A program made the translations under genes and the position numbers. Shown one piece after another: positions 46,879-57,979 of a DNA stretch of 64,000 nt (its first letter is position 1; each line of letters opens with the position of its first letter). The notes below the pieces were generated by a model. The model was not told where the DNA came from and searched no databases. It saw nothing but the letters and a program-made list of their open reading frames with translations. Source of the DNA: Pseudofabraea citricarpa (Eukaryota; Ascomycota; Leotiomycetes; Helotiales; Dermateaceae); the NCBI GenBank assembly GCA_029641185.1, contig JAPWGK010000036.1, positions 62,001 to 126,000 of the forward strand, given 5' to 3'.

Positions 46879-47446
46879 GGTTAGAGGCGTTTCCTCGGTG
46901 CTGCTGTTGAGATGTTGTGGAGAGCAGAATCAGAGCTGGCGGGGTAGTTCTTGGCACAGGGATGGATGGCTACTGTGATTGTGAAGCGCTGTAGAAGATG
47001 TTCCAGCTGCAGAGAGAAGGAATGAGGTTACCGGTGCCAGCAGGGAAGCAGGGAAGCAGGGAAACAAGGAGGATAAAGATGTAGCACGACGCGTGAGCAA
47101 AGCTGGTGGTTTGTGCCCTGATTGTTGCTCTCGTGTACCTCTCAATACGTCGCTTTGCCCCGCCATGGCCGCCGAATCATTAATCATCCCACCAAAGAAG
47201 GTCCATAGCACGACGACGCGCCATTGGTGGATTCGGGGGATTGGGGCCCGACTTAAGACGAGTTTGTGTTTAAACACAAATGTGTTGATGTGGATGACTA
47301 TAGGTACCTATACTTAGGTAGTAATTATTACATGCTAATGAAGTAAAAGAGAAGGCTGCAAAACATGATTTTCCGTCTTCCATTCCGACTCCTTACCCGC
47401 CTGGACCACCGCCATAAACAATCACCTTAAATCAACCGAGACAAAT
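46879..47446. promoter_or_regulatory. GAL1 upstream region
   Basis: 568 bp between the GAL1 start and the MFS stop, both on the minus strand. It contains a three-copy AGCAGGGA repeat (about 47039-47064). No other element identified. Confidence 0.45.
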
Positions 47447-49191
47447 TCAACCGGCTGCCATCTCCAAATGCAGCTTTTCGGGCTTCATCAGGGCTCCGCA
47501 GACCAGACTTACAGCACCTGCAGTGAGGACCAAGATCCAAACATTACTGATGGTGGCACTGATGGCGGCAATTGCCAATTTGGTCACATCTGCATCACCG
47601 CTCTGCAGAATGGCTGCGTTCGCACCGCCCAATGCAGCATGGAGCTCATCATCAGCAAAGTTGGATCCGGCCAAAGCATCTTGAAGCTTCATGAATCCAG
47701 TATTTTGGAAGATGGAGCTTGCTAGCGAAAGAGCAATTGCCGTGGTTCCAATCTGAGCAACGTTAATAAAGCCAATTGCGCCCTGGACTTCTTCTGGTCT
47801 GACAAGAACAGGCACAACCGAGTAGCCGACTTGCATTGTCAAGCCGGCTCCGATGGCAATGAGGACTTCGTAGCCGTAGATGGCCTCGGTCTTGGTATGT
47901 GAGTCGACGGTGTGCATGAGCGCTCCACCAATCAGAATGAAGGTTCCTGCGATGATATAAAATGGCATGTATCTTCCAATGACTGGGAGCAGACCTCCAC
48001 TGACCATGACAGAAAATATGAGGATGCAGATAAATGGCAAGAGTCGAACGGCAGCTTGAATGGCGTCGTCACCTTTGGTGAACTGGAAGAAGATGGGAAT
48101 ATAGTAAACACCAACGGCAAGCCCTGTCGCCGAAGCTGACGTGCCGATATAGAGGAGGATCATTGTTCTACTCTTGAGGAATTGGATGGGGCATAAACGA
48201 GTCTCAGGAGTGGTGAAGATGCAAAAGATCTGCTGAACAACATAAAGCACAAGGCAGACAGCAAAAGCCACCCAGAGAGCAATTGGTCCTGCTGAGTTCC
48301 ATTCCCAGGTAGAGCCAGCGAATGTCAATACGACTTGGAACAGGGTGAAGACTGCGGAATTCAAGGCAGCCCCGACCCAGTCAATCATGGCCAGCTTTTG
48401 AGGGCCTGATAGCTCTGGCCTCGCGTTATACTTGGGGAAGAGGAAGATATAGATGGGAGCCACTACTGCTGCCAAGGGAAGGTTGATGTAAAATGCCCAT
48501 CTCCACGTCGCTGGGCTGACGGCAAATCCTCCACCGATCACTGGCCCCAGTATGCATCCCAACCCCCAGCATAAACCTATGGCAGCATTGTAGACTGGCC
48601 GTTCCTTGGAACTGGTGAAGACGTTTACATATGTCAAAGCCCTTTGAAAATCAGCCATATTCATATGTCTATGGCGGAAGACCTACCCCATGTACAGTCC
48701 TGCGCCACCCATTCCAGCAATCACGCGGCCGATGATCATGGAGTTCATGTTAGGTGCGGCACCACAGATGGCGCTTCCAATCTCAAAAACGACGGTACTT
48801 CCGATCATCAAGTATTTTATATCGAAGATGGCGAAGCACCATCCAATCAACAATATAACAGACACAGAGCCCATGGGAAATCCTATGCCAACCCATGCGA
48901 GCTTTTCAATCTCCCCAAGGGATTCTAGGATAGGGCCCTGAACATCTGCAGCGATAGTTGTGTCAAGTCCTGGAACGTGTTAGCTCTCACCAACAACTTG
49001 ATGAGAAACATCGACTGACCATAGAGAATGGCGCCGATGAAAAGACCTGCGCAGATTAGAATCCACGACAAGGTTGTAATCGGTCTAACATATTCAGGCG
49101 TAGCCTCCGGTTCGGGAGGAGTTGGAGGGAGTGAAGATAACATCTTTTCAAGATCACTAGTTGATTCTGGTAATGATGGGACATCCATCAT
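47447..49191 (-). CDS. MFS drug/metabolite efflux transporter (DHA2-like)
   Basis: Three exons (49020-49191, 48687-48969 and 47447-48641; introns of 50 and 45 nt), 549 residues. After a hydrophilic Pro/Glu-rich N-terminus (SLPPTPPEPEATPEY) come about 14 membrane segments. Motif LDTTIAA follows the first segment, and IIGRVIAGMGGAGLYMG and GLCWGLGCILGPVIGGGFA (motif C, typical of antiporters) follow. A 14-TM drug:H+ antiporter of the plasma membrane is likely; the substrate is unknown. The start ATG sits in a strong GCCACCATG context. It is divergent from an MDR oxidoreductase, but no synthase gene is nearby. Confidence 0.92.
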
Positions 49192-50069
49192 GGTGGCGCG
49201 CAATGGTAATCTGTATAGCAGATTAATCTGTTTGATATAAAGACGAGTTTGGAATCAGTGAGTGGTCTATGCAACGATTTGAGGGAGGGCAAGGGGAAAT
49301 GGCCTTGAATTTATATGAAGGGAACAATCTCAAATTACCATCTGTAATGGAATCATGGCCGGCCAGAACATATGTCACGGTAGGATTCTGAGTAAGCTGT
49401 CTATGATAATGCAATGGTTTGATGGAAAGGCACCATTTTGCACGGTATTTTCATTCTAGCCGTGGCACTCCATCCGGGGTAAATAGAGCCCGAGTGACCT
49501 AGTGAATCTTCACAGAAGTCAACAAAGAAACAACTGCGCCAAACCAGTCGCATGAATAAGGAGCAAATGGAGGCTTTACGGGCGTAGGGTAGGCCAGATG
49601 TATCTCGGCTGGTAACGTGATCAGGCCCACCCATCGCTTCGGTTTATGATTAAGCGAATGCGTCGGGCGTCAGCAGAGGCTTGTACTTGTAATGTTCGTG
49701 TTCGGGACCACTTGGTTGCTGCTACGGCCGTTGTCCCTCAAAAACGGTCTAATCCCTGGGACCATGATCATGAGCAATCATAGCAGTATCTTCAAACTCT
49801 TTGCTGTCGTATGCATGTGTCTCACGACTTTTGAGATAGAAGGAATGGAACACAAGAATACGGCAGGGAGGAATATCTCGGGATCGTGGTGCGCTACGCT
49901 TCCGCTTAGTTGTTGAAGATCAGGGAGCGAGCTAGCGAGCGGATACTGGTAACATCATATTAAATTAAGAGGTTGCGGTTGCGGAAAATGTGCTTTAAGA
50001 AGCAGCCATCTACCAATTCTACCTCCTACCTTTCGACTTCCAAACCTAATACACCAAGAAGAGAAAACA
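49192..50069. promoter_or_regulatory. Shared MFS-MDR upstream region
   Basis: 878 bp between two genes that diverge. No gene found. Probably contains both promoters. No binding site that I can name with confidence. Confidence 0.5.
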
Positions 50070-51268
50070 ATGGAAAAGATGAATGCCCTCATGACAAGGT
50101 TCCTTCGCAGTCCCTGTCTGTCAACCATTGCCATCCCAGCACCCAGTGCCTCGGAGCTTCTTATCAAAGTAGCCTATGTATCTTTAAACCCCACAGACTG
50201 TACGTACCCCTTTCGCTCATTGACGCGGAGAATTATCCAATCCAGAATCACTGACACGGACAAATAAAAAGACAAACATGCGTCGGTAGTCCTCCCACCA
50301 TCCAAAGTCGTGGGTTGCGATTTCTCTGGCACAGTAACAAATATCGGACGATCCGTCTCTCCATCGGCATTTAAGGAAGGTGATAGGGTAGCAGGTATCA
50401 TCCATGGCTGTAAGAACACGCATACAGGAGCATTCGCCGAACACCTAGTAGCAGATTCGAAGTTATGCTTTAAACTCCCCGAGAAGATCAGCTTAGAAAG
50501 AGGCTGCACATTTGGGGTAGGGTGGATATCGTCTCTACAAGCTCTGGGACAGAGATTATACCTCGAGGAGGGAAAGAAGGGAGAAGAGGAGACATTACTG
50601 ATATATTCCGCCGCCACCAATATGGGTATGCATGCAATCCAACAAGTCCGTGTTTACTATCCCGAGACGCACATTATCGCTATCGCATCGGGGCAACACC
50701 ATGAAATGCTAAAAGAACTTGGCGCACATGAGACGTTCGATTATAAATCGCCAACTCTAGTCGATGACGTGAGAGCAACTGGAAGGGATATTAGGAAGGC
50801 GATTGATTGTCATTCGGAAGGGCCTTCAACATCTCTCGCTGCGAAATGCATGGTACCACTTGATGGTGAGGATCTTGAAGACGGTCAGAGACGGATTATC
50901 CGCACACTGCCACCGGCGATGGGTAAAGGTCCTGTGCCAAAGAGCGTCAAGGCCGACGAATGGATTCTCACATACACTGCTCTTGGAAAGGTACACATTT
51001 CTCCAATTCCCCAGTTCTACGGCAGCTGATCACATAACAGCCCTTTTGGTTCTTCTTCAAATATTATGTTACTGTGCCAGAAGACTATGCGGCATCACAC
51101 AAGAGTCTCCACGAACTGACGGCACTACTTGAAGAAGAAAAGGTGGTTCCAGTTCGACATCGCTTAATGCCTGGAGGGCTTGCTGAGATCTTAGAGGGAT
51201 TTGGAGAGATGAGGAATGGAATGGTCAGAGGGGAGAAACTTGTCTATTGTGTTGGCGGAGAAGCCTGA
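50070..51268 (+). CDS. MDR-family oxidoreductase (enoyl reductase-like)
   Basis: Three exons (50070-50199, 50272-50990 and 51041-51268; introns of 72 and 50 nt), 358 residues. GroES-like N-terminal domain (ELLIKVAYVSLNPTD, then VVGCDFSGTVTNIG, GDRVAGIIHG), then a Rossmann domain with LLIYSAATNMGMHAIQ as the nucleotide loop and a C-terminal RHRLMPGGLAEILEGFGEMRNG. The zinc-ligand pattern of true alcohol dehydrogenases is not evident. Such proteins reduce enoyl or quinone substrates with NADPH; fungal relatives often act with polyketide synthases, none of which is present here. The exon 2 acceptor (AAAAAG) is inferred from phase. Confidence 0.85.
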
Positions 51269-52867
51269 AAGAAAAGATCAAAGCTTTTGCTGCAAATATC
51301 AACCTAGCGCGTTACCTTTCCTTCCTCGCCTACAACGACTTGAATGAGACACAGAAGAGACACAGAAGTAAAGCAACATCAAATCAATCTGTGCAATGCA
51401 GGTAGGGGCAACATGAGTATGGAAGTAACTGCGATGGAAGATTGGATGTTTGATAGAAAATTCTTTCCGAGTGGACGCAGAGGTCGTAAAAGACGAAGAA
51501 AAGAATCGAGCTTTCAAACCAAAAACCGGTAACTGGCAAGCCGTAAATAGCAAGTGAGAGGAGTATGAATTTAGATGCATATTGTACATCATGACTTTTA
51601 ATGCTTGGCCAAATTTAAGAGGTTCAATCATGGTAATCCCCATAAATCGACAAGGCCTGGCTCCTTTTCTGATGTTCATCTATGACCTTGATGGAGATTC
51701 CAAGTTGGAGTCACGTGAGGGCACATTCTTTCTGAAGTCGGACACTCGCACGAGAAGCCAGAAACCGAAGAAGTCTTGCTACGTAGGTACCTAGGCAAAG
51801 AGAACCTAGCCCATCCAAGAAGAGAGACTTCTCTCCATCAATGACTTTTGTCCTCACACTTACAACACATACACAGAATCACCGCCCCCACTCGCTGAAG
51901 TAGTTGATGCCGGCGGTGATGAAGACCATCCTCGGAGCTAAAACAGTAGACCAGCTGGCAGCCAATAGATGCGTGATTAGATAGAGTTAGAAGTTGGGAG
52001 AGACGGATGCAATACAGTAGGATGTGGAGCTGTCTTTCCTTCGGCAGTCATAGTTTCCCGCCGGGTTATGTTTTGGCGTCTGTTTCTGCTTATCTTTTTC
52101 CCAGCGGGTCGGGTTAAGATTTATGCGAATGCAATGCATTGCCTTGCCACGAGATGTCTTGATTGGGTTTGATGCTCATATAGCAAGTTGTAGGCACTGG
52201 GCAGAAGGCCCCTGGAGATTATTTAGAAACACAACTGGATTCTTTTGTCTCGAGACGTTTGTTTGGTGCGCCCACGCTTTTGGACTCGGCCAACTCTTGG
52301 AATGACCAACCTGCTCGCTATATATATAGCTAAACACATAGCTAGTTCTACACTACAAACCGCCCCGAAGCATCACGTCTTGTAAATACCGATAAATAAT
52401 CAAGAAACATTGCTTGCTTAGTCTCCTTGTGTACGGTACAGTACCTCTTGGCTGCATTCACGTCAAACAAATCAGAGGGAAAGGTATGCGTATGCAGGTT
52501 TCATGCGTCCACAGCAAGTACATCGGGTAACATGTCCAGTCACTTGTGATTTCCAGCCACAGACAGGTGGACTTGCAATAAGATGAAATACAGGCGGCTG
52601 ATTGGCTGATCCTAGCCTGGGCGCGGCACCCCAAAAGTGGCACTTTCCCCACACTCGATTTTTTCCCGCTGACGGTTCCGACTTCGCCTGTTCTCAGTCG
52701 ACTAGAAAGAGTCACTCCTCATCTAGCTTCAACTCTTCAAAACCTGCAGATAACATTACACCAGTCGCACAAACAGGTGCTTGCCCTCAACACACCCCGT
52801 GCTCCTGGAATCCGCCCTCCATTCCTCCTCTCTTTACGCTCCCCGCTCTCCGCTCTCCACTCTCACA
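51269..52867. promoter_or_regulatory. ILV2 upstream region
   Basis: 1.6 kb without a supported gene. Nearest the ILV2 start are a pyrimidine-rich leader, a GAGTCA word (52709-52714, complement of TGACTC, a Gcn4/CPC1 core), a CCAAT box in inverse orientation (ATTGG, 52601-52605) and a GTACGGTACAGTAC word at 52431-52444. Confidence 0.5.
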
Positions 52868-55204
52868 ATGCTTCGATCACAACCAGCGCGGAGCGCCGTT
52901 CGCGCCTTGAGGCAAAATTTGAAATGCACAGCAGAACCATTCTCGACAACTACTGCTGCTGCAGGCTCTGCTATTGGGAGGAAGGGACCTATTGCTCTCC
53001 GAAACCAAAGAGCATCCACAAAATCTGCCTCTCGAATGTCTACAGCAGCACCCGCAACGTGAGCAATGCCTGTCAAGGTATGACTCAGACAGTATAGCTG
53101 ACTGGAGTTTACAGACAAACAAGAGATACCCCGAGCCCCGCATTCAATGTAGCAACCCCAAAAAGAGCACAAGACAATGCCTTGCAGGCGTCGCGGCAGC
53201 CGGATATGGACGAGTCGTATGTTGGAGCAACAGTCTATTGGCGAGGGATGAGGACTGACGAGTAATACAGGTTCATTGGAATGAGCGGTGGAGAAATCTT
53301 TCACGAGATGATGTTGAGATTAGATGTCAAGCACATCTGTAAGCTCTAAAGTGTTTCAATGGGTGCAGAACTGACATGCAGACAGTTGGATACCCCGGCG
53401 GCGCAATTTTACCTGTGTTCGATGCAATCTACAACTCAGAACATTTCGACTTTGTCTTGCCGAAACACGAACAGGGCGCAGGACATATGGCACAAGGATA
53501 CGCACGAGCAAGCGGTAAACCAGGTGTTGTTTTGGTTACATCCGGACCAGGTGCTACCAATGTTATTACACCTATGCAAGATGCTCTCTCTGATGGTACT
53601 CCAATGGTTGTTTTCTGTGGTCAAGTTCCGACTACGGCGATTGGAAGCGATGCTTTTCAAGAAGCTGATGTTATTGGAATCTCGAGGGCTTGCACAAAGT
53701 GGAATGTTATGGTCAAGAACGTAGCCGAATTGCCCAAGCGAATCAAGGAAGCTTTTGAAATTGCTACTTCTGGGCGACCTGGACCTGTCTTGGTCGACCT
53801 TCCAAAAGATGTCACTGCCGGCATCTTAAGGAGAGCTATCCCAACTAGCAGCACTTTGCCGACTCTCCCAAGTCAAGCATCTCGCATTGCTCAAGAGCAC
53901 GTTCAAAAGGAGCTCCAAGCCACGATCAAGCGTGTCGCAGACCTAATCAATATTGCCAAGAAGCCTGTTATCTATGCCGGACAGGGAGTCATCGCTCTGC
54001 CAGAAGGACCTAAACTGCTTCGAGAGCTTGCAGACAAGGCATCTATTCCAGTCACAACTACCCTCCAGGGCCTCGGTGGATACGACGAACTGGACGAAAA
54101 GGCTCTTCACATGCTTGGTATGCATGGGTCTGCCTACGCTAACATGGCTATGCAAGAAGCGGATCTTATAATCGCCCTTGGAGCTCGCTTTGATGATCGT
54201 GTAACTGGAAATATCGCTAAATTTGCACCTCAGGCTAAGGCTGCCGCTCTTGAAAAGCGCGGTGGTATTGTTCATTTCGAAATTATGCCGAAGAATATTA
54301 ACAAGGTCGTTCAAGCAACCGAAGCCGTAGAGGGTGAGGTAACCGCCAACCTGGCTACTCTGATTCCTATGGTTAAGAGCACCACCATGAACGAGCGCAA
54401 GGACTGGTTTGGACAGATCAATTTCTGGAAAGAAAAATTCCCTCTCTCCAACTACGAAAAGGCAGACCGAACTGGTCTTATAAAACCCCAGACCGTTATT
54501 GAGGAGCTTTCGAACCTTACTGCTCACATGAAGGACAAGACCATCATCACTACCGGTGTAGGTCAACATCAAATGTGGACTGCCCAGCATTTCCGATGGA
54601 GAGAACCCAGAACCATGATTACCTCTGGTGGTCTTGGTACGATGGGTTATGGTCTCCCCGCTGCTATCGGAGCCAAGGTCGCTCGGCCTGATTGCTTAGT
54701 CGTTGATATTGATGGTGATGCTTCTTTCAACATGACTTTGACCGAAATGACGACTGCATCACAATTTAATATTGGCGTCAAGATTATCGTTTTGAACAAT
54801 GAGGAACAAGGTATGGTTACTCAATGGCAAAACCTGTTCTACAAGGACAGATATGCCCACACCCACTCCGTCAATCCCGATTTTATCAAGTTATCCGAGG
54901 CAATGGGTATTCAAGCAAGAAAGTGTATCAAGCCAGATGATGTTGTCGATAGCTTAAAATGGTTGATTGAGAGCGAAGGGCCGGCGTTTTTGGAGGTTGT
55001 AACAGATAAGAAGGTCCCAGTCTTGCCAATGGTACCAGCTGGAAGTGCCTTGCATGAGTTCTTGGTATATGATGGAGGTATGTATTCTTCAATCGGACCT
55101 CGTTTGTACATACTAACACAACAACAGCCAAGGACAGAGAACGAAGAAAGCTCCTCAATGAGCGAACTAATAATCGTTTTGAGTTGCTAAAAGACGAACA
55201 GTGA
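52868..55204 (+). CDS. ILV2: Acetolactate synthase catalytic subunit
   Basis: Five exons (52868-53058, 53115-53216, 53271-53338, 53386-55077 and 55128-55204; introns 47 to 56 nt), 709 residues. The enzyme condenses pyruvate units, or pyruvate with 2-oxobutyrate, at the start of valine/leucine/isoleucine synthesis in mitochondria. The N-terminus (MLRSQPARSAVRALRQ...) is Arg/Ser-rich, as for a mitochondrial transit peptide. After splicing comes SFIGMSGGEIFHEMM, then GYPGGAILPVFDAI, the ThDP catalytic Glu in LPKHEQGAGHMA, GQVPTTAIGSDAFQE, and the ThDP-binding GDASFNM...LNN region (about 562-590) with MVTQWQ behind it. The C-terminal exon (KDRERRKLLNERT) restores the usual ending. A perfect TGACTCA lies in intron 1. 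Confidence 0.96.
53081..53087. promoter_or_regulatory. TGACTCA (CPC1/Gcn4-type site) in ILV2 intron 1
   Basis: A perfect palindromic bZIP site lies within the first intron, 213 bp past the start codon. Cross-pathway control of ILV2 by CPC1/Gcn4 is known in fungi; action from an intron is inference. Confidence 0.4.
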
Positions 55205-57078
55205 ATGTGTGGGGAAATGGAGCATAATGGTGTTTGATTTTGTGACATTTTATTACCAGGGAAAAGTTCTTCGAGAAGGGCCTCCTTTTTCAAAAGGTTC
55301 TCTCATTAGCATTTGAGTCTTTGGAGAGATTCGTCTTCCCGTTACCTTTTTTTGTATGTAAATATGCGCTACGTCTTAAGGTTGGCCATCTGAAATTGGT
55401 TCCAACATACAGAAAAGAAAGCTATCTGATAACTTTGTGCTACCCTAGCCACTGCGATAACAAGACGACAGTCATAATTTAAAGATTGAAGCTCATTGCC
55501 ATCGAACAGAACTTGACAGTGTTTGACAAAAATCGGGTAAGCGAGAAGAGCGTCTGCAACAGTCTGACTTTGATGGATAAGCTTACCTACCTATGAAGTT
55601 ACTTGAAATAGCCAATGTCCAGTTACATTTCACGATCATTTGACGATGAATAATAATGATCTCACTGCTTCCTTGCAGAAATAATTGTTCATAGAGAAGT
55701 ATTAACTTTAGACTCTGTATCAAGCAAGTATTAGCAACTAGGCATTGGGTAACGCATGTGTGTATATCTACAAAAACAGTCTATCTGTTACTGTTGCAAT
55801 ACGTATCACGTGCTTCTGCACGTGAAGCGGAACATAGTTGTTCCGATCCGGTGACTCCTTGGTTGGCTCGACCGAATAAGTCAACCATTCAACTTCACCC
55901 ATATAGGCACGAATACTTATTAGCTCTCCTCCGTAGTCCTTCCAATTGAACAACCATCTTACAACTACCATTACGAGCCACTGCAGTGAATAACTGTATT
56001 GACCTTATGGTTACGGAGGATACCGACAGTTACCTCCTATACATTTTTTTACTCGCCTTTTGCAGGTCAATTTCATACCTCACAAATTCTCTATCTCACT
56101 TTCGACCGATTAACCCGAAATTAAGCATAAGCAACCCCGAATTCCACAGCCTTCCGATCTCCATAGGAATCTCAAGATCTGAATTCTTCTAGAAACAAGA
56201 AACAAGATTAAACCTCATGTCACAATCACTCCGAAGTAGGCTATGACATCAGGATCTCCCTACCCTTTGTATGATTCGGGTATTAAGTCACATGATTCAC
56301 TTTCTCTTGCCACGTCAATTAATTGCCAACACTAAGCGAGCGACTGATCCATGAGAGCATAAAGATAGGTAATGATCCCTTCACGCAGACCATCCTTTCT
56401 CTCAGAATCGGCGATTGTAGAAGGCACAGGGACTAAGGAGACAAGGAGGCGCGCGAAGAAAAAGAAAAAGAAAGAGGAGGCGCGAAAGCCAAACTCGCCT
56501 TTAGTAGAGATACACGTACGCGTCATTATGGGAAAGAATTCTCGCATTCGTTCCCGCTCGCGCATCCCAAAAATCCATCCGAAGTCTCTCAAGCCATCCA
56601 ATAGTCTACCAAGTTTCAGGATTTTCACACGCGCACACAATTTGAAGGTCGGATGAAGAGGCAGCCTGCCACAGGAATAGAGTTGAGATGATACGGGCTT
56701 AGCACAAAGTCAGTACAGGGATATATCTCGCTATCGGATCGACAACTTTCGCATGGATTGGAGGAGAAGCCTTTTTTTATCTCTTTCTGCCACCCTCCTT
56801 TACGGGGAGTCGTCATCTATGCGATAATTTACGAGGGGTAGGAAGGGAAGGAGGCAGGGAGGGAGATGTTTGCATATATTTATATGTACGTCCTAACTCT
56901 GCTCTTCATATTTCTTACCTGCAAGATTTCTACTTCCATATTTCCGGATCATCCGCTCAAGTCCACTAGAAGAACGATTTCACTAAGAATTGCTGAATTA
57001 CGCAACTGCTCCCTAGAAACCACCGAGAAAGCCATATTCTGAAAAGGGGAAGGCATTTCGGAAAAGGAACCGATAAAG
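55205..57078. other. Long intergenic interval
   Basis: 1.9 kb from ILV2 to the LITAF gene. Two CACGTG boxes face each other closely (55807-55812 and 55819-55824). Small open frames (for example a Lys/Arg-rich one at 56372-56656) have no recognisable features. The last 200 bases are the presumed LITAF-gene promoter. Confidence 0.5.
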
Positions 57079-57582
57079 ATGTCGACAATCAGTGAGCCAA
57101 TACGACCCAGCACCGCAACATACAGCACCCGAACCCGCAGTCCATCTCCAAAGCCAAACAGTCTACGAAAACATCCCATCACCTATCCCGAGCCCACAGC
57201 AGTCGTTGCCCCGCCAAAATATACCGAGAGCGATAGTGCTCCCTCCATCATTTCCACTGAACCCACCTCCTACATACAAACTGACTACACAGCGGTAGCA
57301 CACCTTGATCAGTTAAAGGATGTATCAATGGTGGTGGACTGCCCGGTTTGTGCAGCACGGGAGATGACGAGGATCGAGTATGTAGCAGGAGGGCTGACAC
57401 ATGCATTTGCGGCTGTTGCAATTCTGATCCTTTGCTGTTGGTTGCCGTATGTTACCAAGTCACTCAAGACTGTAGAGCACCGCTGTGGAAATTGTCAGGT
57501 GCTTTTGGCCATCTGGCGCAGAAGAGGAAGAACAGAAGTTGTGGTCGGAGGAGTGCCTCTACAGCGATACAGTGCTATATGA
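57079..57582 (+). CDS. LITAF-domain protein
   Basis: A single-exon protein of 167 residues. The N-terminal 85 residues are Ser/Pro/Thr-rich with a PPKY word (possible WW-domain ligand). The C-terminal part is a LITAF domain: VDCPVC, then a hydrophobic stretch (THAFAAVAILILCCWLPYV) and HRCGNC, followed by LAIWRRRGRTEV. The two Cys-X2-Cys pairs bind zinc and the hydrophobic insert associates with membrane. Animal LITAF acts at endosomes; the fungal role is poorly known. A second overlapping frame (from about 57095) also looks Pro/Gln-rich, but it cannot reach the zinc motifs without an intron I cannot find. Confidence 0.82.
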   Translation: MSTISEPIRPSTATYSTRTRSPSPKPNSLRKHPITYPEPTAVVAPPKYTESDSAPSIISTEPTSYIQTDYTAVAHLDQLKDVSMVVDCPVCAAREMTRIEYVAGGLTHAFAAVAILILCCWLPYVTKSLKTVEHRCGNCQVLLAIWRRRGRTEVVVGGVPLQRYSAI

Positions 57583-57979
57583 TCCTGAAGGACACGACTT
57601 GTTTATTAAGCGATGGCGTAAATGGTATGAAGTACTTGGGTTGATTTCAATGTTGATAAATTATATGGTATCAGTCAATACACCTGAATGGTCACTAAGA
57701 TATGGTCTTGTTTAGAATTCATTCTGTTCCTTCATTGTTACCTGTTACGTTATGCATGGTGAACAATATCATACAAGATCTGATCGAATCTGCTTTGTAT
57801 TTCGACTTCCTTCAGAGTGAAGGAAGTAGAAGCGTCAAGCGCCACGCTAATACATAAATAATCTGCCTTTCCATTGCCATCCGGAGCAAGGGAATTAGAA
57901 CTGAGCAAGTGCGCCACATGAAATGTCATGGCAATGCGATGCAAGAATACAGCGAAAGAGATATTAGGAAAGATCAAGC
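57583..57979. other. Intergenic between convergent genes
   Basis: 3' regions of the LITAF gene and NST1. An open frame continues past the LITAF stop in another phase, but without family signal. Confidence 0.5.

Noticed and set aside
47447..51268. Secondary-metabolite gene cluster
   Set aside because: Only a transporter and a reductase; no synthase, regulator or tailoring genes around them.
55986..56660. Small open frames between ILV2 and the LITAF gene
   Set aside because: No family pattern, no consistent introns, low-complexity Lys/Arg or Phe/Ser composition.
57092..57298. Alternative frame for the LITAF gene N-terminus
   Set aside because: It looks plausible (Pro/Gln-rich) but starts from GTG and cannot join the zinc motifs without an intron, for which I find no sites.
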